Source: Pseudaquidulcibacter saccharophilus
Lineage (GTDB): Bacteria > Pseudomonadota > Alphaproteobacteria > Caulobacterales > Aquidulcibacteraceae
Reading direction: 5' to 3'
Assembly (NCBI RefSeq): GCF_019455445.1
Contig: NZ_JAHWUS010000003.1
Span: 534,281 to 598,280 of the forward strand
DNA: 64,000 nt
This document shows, piece by piece, positions 1 through 7,710 of this stretch. Position 1 is the first letter of the stretch. The number at the start of each line of letters is the position of its first letter. Below the pieces are notes generated by a model. The model searched no databases and was not told where the DNA came from. It saw only the letters and a list, made by a program, of their open reading frames with translations. The translations under genes were made by a program, and so were the position numbers.

Positions 1-2
1 AA

Positions 3-593
3 ATCGTTGCTATGCCGACAACTATTACCGGTTCAATCGGGGTTTTGGGCGGTAAAATGGCGGTTAATGGCGCATTGAATAAATATACCGGCATTAACGT
101 AAGCTCTATTCAAATTGGTGGCCCATATGCAACTGCACTATCTGGTGCGGAGCCTTTCACCAACTCGCAACGCGAGGCCTTCCACAACGCTATGGCGCGC
201 ATTTATACGCAATTTACCGGCAAGGTTGCCGCTGGTCGTAAGCTGCCTATTGAAAAAGTGCAAGAAATAGCCAAAGGTCGCGTTTGGACAGGTCAACAAG
301 CACAAGGTATTGGTTTGGTTGATAAAGTTGGTGGTTTAATGACCGCAATTGACGAAGCCAAAACACTTGCAGGTATTGATAAGAATAAAACCGTTACTCT
401 TAAACAATATCCGGTTCCAGAAGATCCGTTCAAAGCACTTGCGTCTATGTTTGGCTCTAATACCCAAGCGGCGCGTGCAGCAGCGGTTTATGGCTTATTC
501 CTCGGTGATGCCCGTCTTAATGAGGTTTTGACCGACATCAACGCTGCAAATGACAATAAGGTGCAGGCAAAGGAATATATGCGCGTTAAATAA
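3..593 (+). CDS. sppA: Signal peptide peptidase SppA, C-terminal part (truncated by window edge)
   Basis: This is the C-terminal part of a membrane-bound serine protease of the S49 family, which degrades cleaved signal peptides in the inner membrane. The open frame runs in from the left edge (I-V-A-M-P-T-T before the first ATG at 12). It shows the SppA signature TTITGSIGV and the following GGK segment, and ends with the conserved R.W.G..A...GLVD.VGG block at about residues 90-106 of the visible part. The Lys/Ser catalytic residues lie upstream of the window. The ATG at 12 is internal, not the start. A strong terminator follows, so the gene ends its transcript. The family call is secure. Confidence 0.9.
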   Translation: MVAMPTTITGSIGVLGGKMAVNGALNKYTGINVSSIQIGGPYATALSGAEPFTNSQREAFHNAMARIYTQFTGKVAAGRKLPIEKVQEIAKGRVWTGQQAQGIGLVDKVGGLMTAIDEAKTLAGIDKNKTVTLKQYPVPEDPFKALASMFGSNTQAARAAAVYGLFLGDARLNEVLTDINAANDNKVQAKEYMRVK

Positions 594-614
594 TTGGTTT
601 TAATTGTTTTGAAT

Positions 615-645
615 AAGGCGGCGCATATGTGCCGCCTTTTTTATT
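615..645 (+). terminator. Rho-independent terminator after sppA
   Basis: AAGGCGGC and GCCGCCTT form an inverted repeat around the loop GCATATGT and are followed by a T-run. It lies 22 bases after the sppA stop codon. Confidence 0.85.
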
Positions 646-961
646 GCGCCATACCCAATATTGGGGAGGGGGCGAATAACACTATCAAACGCTATCATTC
701 GCTATCATTGGGTACGAAATGGATAGCATTTATAAAATGCGTTGAGTGGTTTAGATTTGGGTTTTATTGCCATCAACATGTCTGGCAATGCCTCCTTTAG
801 GCGGCACTATAAACCCACATATCTGCGTGTGGATAATGATTAGCCTTTAGGGCAGAGGCAAACCAACCGGATATAATACCAACGGCATTCAGAGTTCTAT
901 ATTCAGCAAAGCCTTAATTTATAAAAGCAAAGCATTCCGCATACAAATAACCGCACCCAAA
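646..961. other. Gene-free stretch between sppA and receptor 1 terminators
   Basis: About 300 bases with no convincing gene. It holds a direct repeat of CGCTATCATT (around 690 and 700), and nothing else I can interpret. The 68-codon frame starting at 594 reads through the sppA terminator and has no ribosome-binding site. Confidence 0.5.
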
Positions 962-989
962 TAAAAACGGCGGGGAATTTTCCCCGCCG
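962..989 (-). terminator. Rho-independent terminator of TonB-dependent receptor 1
   Basis: Read on the minus strand, CGGCGGGGAA and TTCCCCGCCG form a 10-bp stem followed by TTTTTAT. It starts 25 bases after the receptor stop codon. Confidence 0.85.
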
Positions 990-1013
990 AAATTATAGTT
1001 TTTGATAATTCTA

Positions 1014-3878
1014 TTAGAATTTAAGCTTGAAGCCCATGTAGTAAGCGCGGCCCAAAACGTCAAATGCGTTTGGATCAGTGTTACCATCTGGAGAGTTATC
1101 AAATACAGGTGGTTCTTTGTCGAATAGGTTATTAACACCAAAGATAAGATCTGTAGATGGTGTAACCGCCCAACGTGCTTGCGCATCTGTAACAGTATAA
1201 GCATCAGTACCAATGTAACCACCATCTTCAAATACAGGTAGGTTTCCTTGGTTTTCCATTTTATCGTAATAAGTGGTGTTAACGGTAAGTTTAACGTCAC
1301 CGATGTTGTAACCTAGAGAAAGAGTTGCTTTGTATTCAGGCAATGTTGCAGAAATATTGTATGAACCAATAGTTCCAGCATATTCAATACCATCCAACTC
1401 ATATGATTTTAGGTAGTTCATCAACAAGTTCACAGACATTTTGTCGTCAAAGATTTTGCTGTCTTTTACCAACCAACCTAGTGGAAGTTTGTAATCAACG
1501 CTTAAGTCAACACCTTGTGTTTGAAGCGCTGAAACGTTGCCCAATGAAGTTCTAACTTTAAGCTCACCAGTTGAGTCGCGATAAATCGCAGGTAGACCGA
1601 TATCAGAATCGAAACATGCAGTTGAGTTCATGTCATTAGATGCGAAACATGCATTAACAACACCAGAAGCACCACCGAATTTAGTACCGATATAGTCTTC
1701 AACTTTGATGTCATAGTAATCAAGAGTTACGGCTAGGCCTGGTACATAAGAAGGACGATAAACCGCACCCAAAGTCAAAGTCTTGCTGGTTTCCGCATCA
1801 AGATGCTTGTTACCATAAGAGAATGATTCGATTTGTGAGTTAGGTTGTACGAAACCAACAGTTACAGGGTTTACACCAAGTTGAGCAGTACAGAACGCAA
1901 TTGTTTGAGCAGAAAGTGTTCTTGATGCACCGTTGTTTACGTTTTTAGTTGAGCAAGGATCGGTGAATTGAGGGAAGCCTTGGTCACCAGATTGGAACAA
2001 TTCAAACGCAGATGGTGCACGGCTTGCTTGCTGATACATTGCGCGAACCAACAAGTCATTAACAGGTTTCCATTGTAAACCTGCTTTGAATGCAGTGGTT
2101 TCACCAACTGATGAGTAGTTTGAGTAACGACCACCAACTTCAAGATCAAGTTTTTGAGCAAACGGAAGATCTGCAAGAAGAGGGAAGGTTGCCTCACCGA
2201 AGAATTCAGTAGCGTCATAACCACCAGAAACCGGACGTTCAGCGTTGAAGCCGAAGATGTCGCCAGAGCCGTGAGCAGCATCAGGTTCGAATGCGAAATC
2301 ATCTTTACGATATTCTGCACCAACGTTGAAGCTTGCATAGCCTGCAGGAAGTTCAAACAGGTCACCACCAATGTTTGCGTTCAATACTGTACGTTCAAAG
2401 ATTGTTGTATCGCTGAAGTTCAAACGAACGAAGTTAACTGCTGCTTCTGAAGCAGAGTTTGCACCAAACAAATCAAATGGTACGCAAGTTGGGAAGATTG
2501 CAAGAACCGCTGCGCCGCAAGAAGTTGTAGTTGCGCCTTGGCTAGTGCCGCGGGTAGCAGCAATCATTCTTGAACGAGAAACGTCGTTATATGTTGCGTC
2601 TCTGAATTCAGTTCTTCCGTAAGAAGCACTTACATCCCATTTAAAGCCAGTTGCAGTTGTGCCACCAATGCCAGAGAAGAATTGGAATTGTTTGTTGTTG
2701 TGGTCTTGAATACGTGCGCCAACTTGATCCATACGTTTACGGAAAACAAAGTTATCATTTGGATTTGCACGAGCAGCAAGAATTGATGCAAAGCTTGCGT
2801 CGATGAATGGGTTATCAGTTGCAACAGACAAACCAGTCATTGGAGTAGGTGCCAATTGGCTAGACTGACGGTTGTCAGTGTAGAACAATTCAAGACGACC
2901 AGTTACGTTATCAGTAAAGTTATATTTACCGAAAACAGCTGAAGAGATTCTTTCGCCAGGTGACATAAGGTTGTTTACTGGTGAGAAGTTGTAACGGTCA
3001 TTAACCGCAGCGGTCATGTCGAAATCGTTACAATAACCTTGTGCAACGCCAGCTGCTGTAAATGAAATGTTAGTTGAAGAACCGTTTGATTGACAACCAG
3101 CGTTAGTAGCAGTTGATGCAAACGGGTTCAAAGGAACGTTATCAGCACGACCAGCAACACCAGTTGCAGAACCACCGGCATTTGAATATTTCGCCCAATC
3201 GCGTTCACCAGCAAGAACTACATCACGTTTATAGTAAGATGTATAAGCAGTAATGTTACCTTTGCCATCAGCAAAGTCAGTGCCTAAGATTGCTGAGATG
3301 TCATAAGACGCACCATCACCAACTTCTGTAATGCCTGATTGGCCAGAAATTTGAAGACCATTGAAGTGATCTTTCATGATGAAGTTAACAACACCAGCCA
3401 TCGCGTCTGAACCATATGTAGCAGATGCGCCACCAGTAACAACTTCAACTCTTTCAATCAAACCAGCAGGAATTGCGTTAAGGTCGATTGCAGAAGAAGC
3501 TTTTGTAGCAGGGGTCATACGGTGACCGTTTACAAGAACTAGAGTTCTTGATGGGCCAAGACCACGAAGGTCAACAGTTGCAGTACCATCTGATGGGTTG
3601 TTTGATGCAGCAGTTAAACCAGGAACAACTTGTGGAAGGTTGTTAAGGATTTTTTCTGTTGTAAGCGAGCCAGTAGCTGCGATTTGAGCAGCGCCAAGTG
3701 AGGTAATCGGGCTTGCAGAAACGTAATCTTTTTTAGCAATACGAGAACCGGTAACAACAACAGTATCACCAGTTGTAGTATCTTGTGCCATTGCAGGCAT
3801 AGCCATTGCTAGACCGGAAATAATGGTCCCTGCAAGCAATGCACCGCGCAGTTTATTAGAGTGTAAATTTATTTTCAC
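1014..3878 (-). CDS. TonB-dependent outer-membrane receptor 1
   Basis: A 954-residue ligand-gated outer-membrane barrel energised by TonB-ExbBD. The signal peptide ends at about residue 31 (AMPAMAQ), followed by the TonB box DTVVVTGSRI (38-47). The plug domain covers about 50-180, with VNGHRM and GGASATYGSDAMAGVVNF motifs typical of Caulobacter/Sphingomonas receptors. The barrel runs to a C-terminal Phe (GFKLKF). The start is a GTG at 3878, 9 bases after AGGAG; no ATG fits. Two other receptor genes follow upstream on the same strand, each with its own terminator. The substrate cannot be read from sequence; the neighbouring peptidase and Opp genes suggest peptides or peptide-linked compounds. 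The signal-peptide segment LRGALLAGTIISG is shared with receptor 2. Confidence 0.95.
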   Translation of the reverse strand: MKINLHSNKLRGALLAGTIISGLAMAMPAMAQDTTTGDTVVVTGSRIAKKDYVSASPITSLGAAQIAATGSLTTEKILNNLPQVVPGLTAASNNPSDGTATVDLRGLGPSRTLVLVNGHRMTPATKASSAIDLNAIPAGLIERVEVVTGGASATYGSDAMAGVVNFIMKDHFNGLQISGQSGITEVGDGASYDISAILGTDFADGKGNITAYTSYYKRDVVLAGERDWAKYSNAGGSATGVAGRADNVPLNPFASTATNAGCQSNGSSTNISFTAAGVAQGYCNDFDMTAAVNDRYNFSPVNNLMSPGERISSAVFGKYNFTDNVTGRLELFYTDNRQSSQLAPTPMTGLSVATDNPFIDASFASILAARANPNDNFVFRKRMDQVGARIQDHNNKQFQFFSGIGGTTATGFKWDVSASYGRTEFRDATYNDVSRSRMIAATRGTSQGATTTSCGAAVLAIFPTCVPFDLFGANSASEAAVNFVRLNFSDTTIFERTVLNANIGGDLFELPAGYASFNVGAEYRKDDFAFEPDAAHGSGDIFGFNAERPVSGGYDATEFFGEATFPLLADLPFAQKLDLEVGGRYSNYSSVGETTAFKAGLQWKPVNDLLVRAMYQQASRAPSAFELFQSGDQGFPQFTDPCSTKNVNNGASRTLSAQTIAFCTAQLGVNPVTVGFVQPNSQIESFSYGNKHLDAETSKTLTLGAVYRPSYVPGLAVTLDYYDIKVEDYIGTKFGGASGVVNACFASNDMNSTACFDSDIGLPAIYRDSTGELKVRTSLGNVSALQTQGVDLSVDYKLPLGWLVKDSKIFDDKMSVNLLMNYLKSYELDGIEYAGTIGSYNISATLPEYKATLSLGYNIGDVKLTVNTTYYDKMENQGNLPVFEDGGYIGTDAYTVTDAQARWAVTPSTDLIFGVNNLFDKEPPVFDNSPDGNTDPNAFDVLGRAYYMGFKLKF

Positions 3879-3887
3879 TGTGGGTTT

Positions 3888-3931
3888 CTCCTAAAATTTT
3901 CCCCTGCTTTGAGACATACAGTCCCATTGCA
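3888..3931 (-). promoter_or_regulatory. Conserved 5' leader with hairpin, receptor 1
   Basis: The leader carries AGGAG (3888-3892) preceded by ATTTT, and a hairpin upstream at 3905-3931. On the minus strand, GGGAC (3921-3925) pairs with GTCTC (3911-3915) around the loop TGTAT, with an outer TGC/GCA clamp. The same structure with compensating base changes lies before receptor 2 (7328-7371). This suggests a shared RNA element controlling receptor translation or mRNA stability. Confidence 0.55.
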
Positions 3932-3966
3932 AAGCGGAAAATTTGTTGAAAACGCCACTTAAGTCA

Positions 3967-4034
3967 ACTTACTTATTACATTTAAGTAAGTGCATTCGCG
4001 TAACTTTGTCGCAAGTGTTGCGCAATTGTCGCAA
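3967..4034. promoter_or_regulatory. Inverted and direct repeats upstream of receptor 1
   Basis: ACTTACTT (3967-3974) and AAGTAAGT (3984-3991) form a perfect 8-bp inverted repeat with a 9-base spacer. Next to it, TGTCGCAA (4007-4014), TTGCGCAA (4018-4025) and TGTCGCAA (4027-4034) repeat at roughly one helical turn. Both lie 40-110 bases upstream of the conserved leader, where a regulator could bind. No regulator family can be named. Confidence 0.35.
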
Positions 4035-4240
4035 TTTGTTAAATCTTTATGTTTTTTATATCTATAATTGAAGATAATTTTCTCAAGATGTAGGAATTAT
4101 AAGCAAGTTTCTTTCTTGTAAATAAAGCATAGTTCATTAAATTTAGTATATGCAGGTAAATATTATACAATAATTGCCTGTTTTTTGTACATGTTTTTAA
4201 TGTTTTTGCACGCTTATTAGTTATTTATGCCAGTGAAAAT

Positions 4241-4263
4241 GGCGGGCATTCATTATGCCCGCC
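4241..4263 (-). terminator. Probable terminator of receptor 2
   Basis: GGCGGGCAT and ATGCCCGCC form a 9-bp stem around TCATT, 17 bases after the receptor 2 stop. The following minus-strand sequence is only modestly T-rich (ATTTTC). Confidence 0.65.
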
Positions 4264-4279
4264 AATCAATTATTTAAAC

Positions 4280-7200
4280 TTAGTACTTGAATTTCATACC
4301 AATTCGGTAAGTTCTTCCAATTACACCCGCCGCAGAGAAGGCATAGTTGAAGTTTGATACACGTGAAGCATAACCAGTTGAACCATAAGAAGAGTTAGGG
4401 TCATAAGGTGCTTCGTTATTGAATATGTTACCAATATCAACATATCCAGTGTAGTTTTCATTTACTTTATACTCGAAGTGAGCGTCAGTATAAATGAAAG
4501 GCTTAACTTCACAAACAACAGGTGTTTTACCATCACGGTAGTAAGAGATTGTATGCAAGCCAGCAGCACATGGTTGATCCCATGTATCGCCTTGGTCCAT
4601 TGCAATCCAGTTATAGCTACCAGTGTAATAAGTTGTGAAGGTAGTGCTGAAGTTGCCATATTCAAATGTATTCTGCCAGTTACCTTTCCACTTTGGAGTA
4701 CCAGAACCAGAAGTAATATCGTTATTACCTAAGGTACCATCAAAGCGTTCTACGTTACCTGCCATATCTTTTTGTTTGTAATATGAAATATATGATGCTT
4801 GAAGCCCAGTATTCCATTTCACAGTGTTGAAAAGATTAAAGCGACCATTTGCAGCAAAGTCAAAACCAGAGTTGGTCATTTCAGCCAAGTTTTGGCGTGT
4901 GAAAATAACATATGCAACACGTGGAATTGCATTTGGATAAAGCGTATCAGCTTCATCGGCAACAATTTTATAACCATCCGGAACGGTCTGACCAGCAAGG
5001 AATGCCTCAACAGCAGCGGCCCAACCAGATGGAGTCATGATAACATCTTTTTTGGTGATTTTGTAATAATCAAGAGACAAATCAATGTTTTTCAATGGAC
5101 GATAAACAACGCCAAGAGATGCACCAGTTGATTTTTCAGGTTTTAGGTCTTTTGCGGCAATTGTTGTTTTACCAATGCTGAATGCACTAGCATAAGTGTT
5201 GTTACCATGTGACGCCTTCCAAGCAGCGTTGCTAGACGTATAGCTAACAAAGCCTGTGGTTGGATCAGAGTTGGTTTCAGCAATTGAAGGGGCACGGAAA
5301 CCTTTTGAGATGCTTCCACGGAATGCCAAGGTTGGCATTACTTCCCAGCGACCACTAAGTTTTGGTGAAAATGCTGATTGACCAGTTGAGTATTTGTCAT
5401 AACGACCGCCAAGATTAAGATCTAGGCCTTTTAATACTGGCGCATTCAATTCAAAGAATGCCGCATGAACAGAACGTCCACCAACTGCACCAAATGGGTT
5501 AATCGCAGAAGTCCAACGCATAGTTGGATCGCCGCCAATTGGGTCTGGGTTCGCAGAGCGGTTTGAGATAGATTCCCAACGGGTATCAAGGCCCAAACCA
5601 ATTGTTGACATACCGCCAGGCATAGAAATCAAATCTCTTGATGCGATACCTCTCAACTCGATTAGCTGTGAAACAGAGTTTTGAGTATTAACTGGTGCGA
5701 TATAATCTCTTGTTGCCTGTGTGTTTGCAGACGGATTAACAAAGTTATACATACCGCTGTTAATGGCATTAACAAGATGGTTTAAATATAGAACGCCGTG
5801 ACGCTCATAAGTAAGCCTGTTGTCAGATGCAGCGAGGTCAACACTATAATTCCATTTACCCGCACTTCCATCGATGCCAGTAGCAAAGCGGAATACTTGG
5901 TCAGTGGTTTCAGTGTAACGAGGAATATCTTCAAAGCGATAGAAGATTCTTGCAACATAACCTTGTGACGCAAATGGGTTGTTAGGGTTAAGTGTGCCAT
6001 TAGCAGATGTACATGTAACTGTACCGATTGGGCATACATAAACTGGTAAGTATGCACCTAGAGAACCATATACACTGTTGGTTGCGTTCAAGCTAAATGT
6101 TGTACCAGCTTGACCAGCAGTTGCACCGCTTCTTAAAGGTTGCGGCGTGCCATCAAGGTGAGACTTATACTGATAGCCGCTAAACATGAAGTGAACTTGA
6201 AGGTTATCGCTTAGGTCTTTTACGCCATGCATAGCAAATGATGCACGAGTGTTTTCAGGATTCAAAACCGCGTATTTGTTTACGACATCCAACTGACAGA
6301 ATGTTGGGTTAGATGCATAACCAGATGTTGCTGTCGCACCAGGAACCATTGCTGTTCCAACGGTTACAGATGTCATAGAACCACAGCCTGCAGAAGGGTT
6401 GATTAATTGGTAATCACCTTTTTGAGTAGTGCCTAAATATGGTCTAACAACTGCTACACCAGTACCAGCGGTGCTTGCGCCAGTAAATGTGCCGTCAAAT
6501 TGCAAACCGTTTACAATACCATTTGTACGGCATGTTTGCTTGCCATCAACAACTGATGTTGCGCATAAACCGCTCATATTTGCTGTATTATAAGGATAGT
6601 CTAGATCATAAGCATGTAGCTCATCAGTGTGTTGATATTCTGCAGCAAAATAAAGGTTATAGCCATCATCAGCTAACTTTCCTTTGCCCCATAATATATT
6701 ACCACCATAGTTTGCCTTACCGCCATCAAAACGGTTGCCACCGTATATTTTACCGCTTAAGCCTTTATATTCTTTGCGGCTGATAACGTTAATAACGCCT
6801 GCAATGGCATCCGCGCCATATGTTGAAGACGCACCTTCTTGAAGGACGTCCATTTGCGCTGTTACCATGTTAGGAATTGCGTTCAAGTCAACAAAGTTTC
6901 TTGTCGCATCATCGGCAAGTGGATAGTATGCCATGCGCATGCCATCAACAATTGTTAATGTTGAGTTTGATGTCATAGAGCGTAATGAAATAGCAGATGC
7001 ACCTTGTGCAAAGTTTCCGCCTGCAGACCATTCGTTGGTCATTGCGCCACCACCGTTACCAGGAAGTGTTTGCGCAATTGCTTCAATTGTGGTTCCGCCA
7101 CGTTTTTCCATTTGCACGGCACTGATTTCTGTAATCGGCGCATTTGCTTTTAGGTTCTTGTTGCGGATAATCGAGCCTGTTACAATAACTACGTTCTCAT

Positions 7201-7318
7201 CGCTCTTTACGGCCGTTTTTTCTTGCGCCATTGCCGGTGATATAAATATCATTCCCGAAATAATGGTCCCAGCAAGCAAAGCACCGCGTAGTGTGTTTTG
7301 TCTGTTTTGTCTTTCCAA
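4280..7318 (-). CDS. TonB-dependent outer-membrane receptor 2
   Basis: A 1012-residue TonB-dependent receptor. The signal peptide LRGALLAGTIISG...SPAMAQ ends at about residue 32, and the TonB-box-like segment ENVVIVTGSI is at about 41-50. The plug has GASSTYGADAIAGVINVISRK at about 162-182, split here by only slight divergence from receptor 1. The barrel ends in RIGMKFKY. The C-terminal residue is Tyr rather than the usual Phe, which is still aromatic and acceptable for barrel assembly. The start is TTG at 7318, exactly 9 bases from AGGAG, the same arrangement as the GTG of receptor 1. Beyond the leader and signal peptide the two receptors are clearly different proteins, so ligands probably differ. 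The substrate is unknown. Confidence 0.94.
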   Translation of the reverse strand: MERQNRQNTLRGALLAGTIISGMIFISPAMAQEKTAVKSDENVVIVTGSIIRNKNLKANAPITEISAVQMEKRGGTTIEAIAQTLPGNGGGAMTNEWSAGGNFAQGASAISLRSMTSNSTLTIVDGMRMAYYPLADDATRNFVDLNAIPNMVTAQMDVLQEGASSTYGADAIAGVINVISRKEYKGLSGKIYGGNRFDGGKANYGGNILWGKGKLADDGYNLYFAAEYQHTDELHAYDLDYPYNTANMSGLCATSVVDGKQTCRTNGIVNGLQFDGTFTGASTAGTGVAVVRPYLGTTQKGDYQLINPSAGCGSMTSVTVGTAMVPGATATSGYASNPTFCQLDVVNKYAVLNPENTRASFAMHGVKDLSDNLQVHFMFSGYQYKSHLDGTPQPLRSGATAGQAGTTFSLNATNSVYGSLGAYLPVYVCPIGTVTCTSANGTLNPNNPFASQGYVARIFYRFEDIPRYTETTDQVFRFATGIDGSAGKWNYSVDLAASDNRLTYERHGVLYLNHLVNAINSGMYNFVNPSANTQATRDYIAPVNTQNSVSQLIELRGIASRDLISMPGGMSTIGLGLDTRWESISNRSANPDPIGGDPTMRWTSAINPFGAVGGRSVHAAFFELNAPVLKGLDLNLGGRYDKYSTGQSAFSPKLSGRWEVMPTLAFRGSISKGFRAPSIAETNSDPTTGFVSYTSSNAAWKASHGNNTYASAFSIGKTTIAAKDLKPEKSTGASLGVVYRPLKNIDLSLDYYKITKKDVIMTPSGWAAAVEAFLAGQTVPDGYKIVADEADTLYPNAIPRVAYVIFTRQNLAEMTNSGFDFAANGRFNLFNTVKWNTGLQASYISYYKQKDMAGNVERFDGTLGNNDITSGSGTPKWKGNWQNTFEYGNFSTTFTTYYTGSYNWIAMDQGDTWDQPCAAGLHTISYYRDGKTPVVCEVKPFIYTDAHFEYKVNENYTGYVDIGNIFNNEAPYDPNSSYGSTGYASRVSNFNYAFSAAGVIGRTYRIGMKFKY

Positions 7319-7327
7319 TGTAGGTTT

Positions 7328-7371
7328 CTCCTAAAATATTCCCCCGCACTGAGGCAAAAAGCCCCACTGCA
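7328..7371 (-). promoter_or_regulatory. Conserved 5' leader with hairpin, receptor 2
   Basis: AGGAG (7328-7332) is preceded on the minus strand by a hairpin. GGGGC (7361-7365) pairs with GCCTC (7351-7355) around TTTTT, with an outer TGC/GCG clamp (7345-7347 with 7369-7371). Compared with receptor 1, the A-T pair in the stem has become G-C, so pairing is kept while sequence changes. Confidence 0.55.
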
Positions 7372-7442
7372 ATAAAAAATTTGTTAGAAAATTACTACTT
7401 AGTCAATCCAAACATTACATTTTTGACATGATTTCTGCACAT

Positions 7443-7477
7443 TTTTGCCATAATTAATGCATGATTTTGCCATTATT
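7443..7477. promoter_or_regulatory. 22-bp-spaced direct repeat upstream of receptor 2
   Basis: TTTTGCCATAATT (7443-7455) and TTTTGCCATTATT (7465-7477) repeat with a 22-bp period, two helical turns, about 125-160 bases upstream of the start. It is a candidate tandem operator, without a named regulator. Confidence 0.35.
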
Positions 7478-7657
7478 TAGAAAAATCATTATTAGATTGG
7501 CATTTTGGCAACCAATTCTATCTAAAAAAGGTGTGTATTGGTTGGCGTAAAATATGAAATACTAAATATTGAATTGTTGCTTATTGTTTTTTGTTTCAGT
7601 CTTTGTCTGATTCAATGTTTCTATATTTAATATTTGTACTCATGTTCAGGAATATAA

Positions 7658-7687
7658 AAAAGGCGGCCCTTTAAAGAGCCGCCTTTT
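7658..7687 (-). terminator. Rho-independent terminator of receptor 3
   Basis: AAAAGGCGGC (7658-7667) and GCCGCCTTTT (7678-7687) form a 10-bp stem with T-runs on both strands, 24 bases beyond the receptor 3 stop. Confidence 0.85.
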
Positions 7688-7710
7688 ATTTAAAATCAAA
7701 TGATTAAAAA

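Noticed and set aside
594..800. 68-codon plus-strand frame after sppA
   Set aside because: It begins right at the sppA stop, reads through its terminator hairpin and has no ribosome-binding site.
6933..7334. 133-codon antisense frame over receptor 2
   Set aside because: It lies opposite the signal peptide and plug coding region; its codons are the complement of conserved receptor motifs and it has no independent signal.
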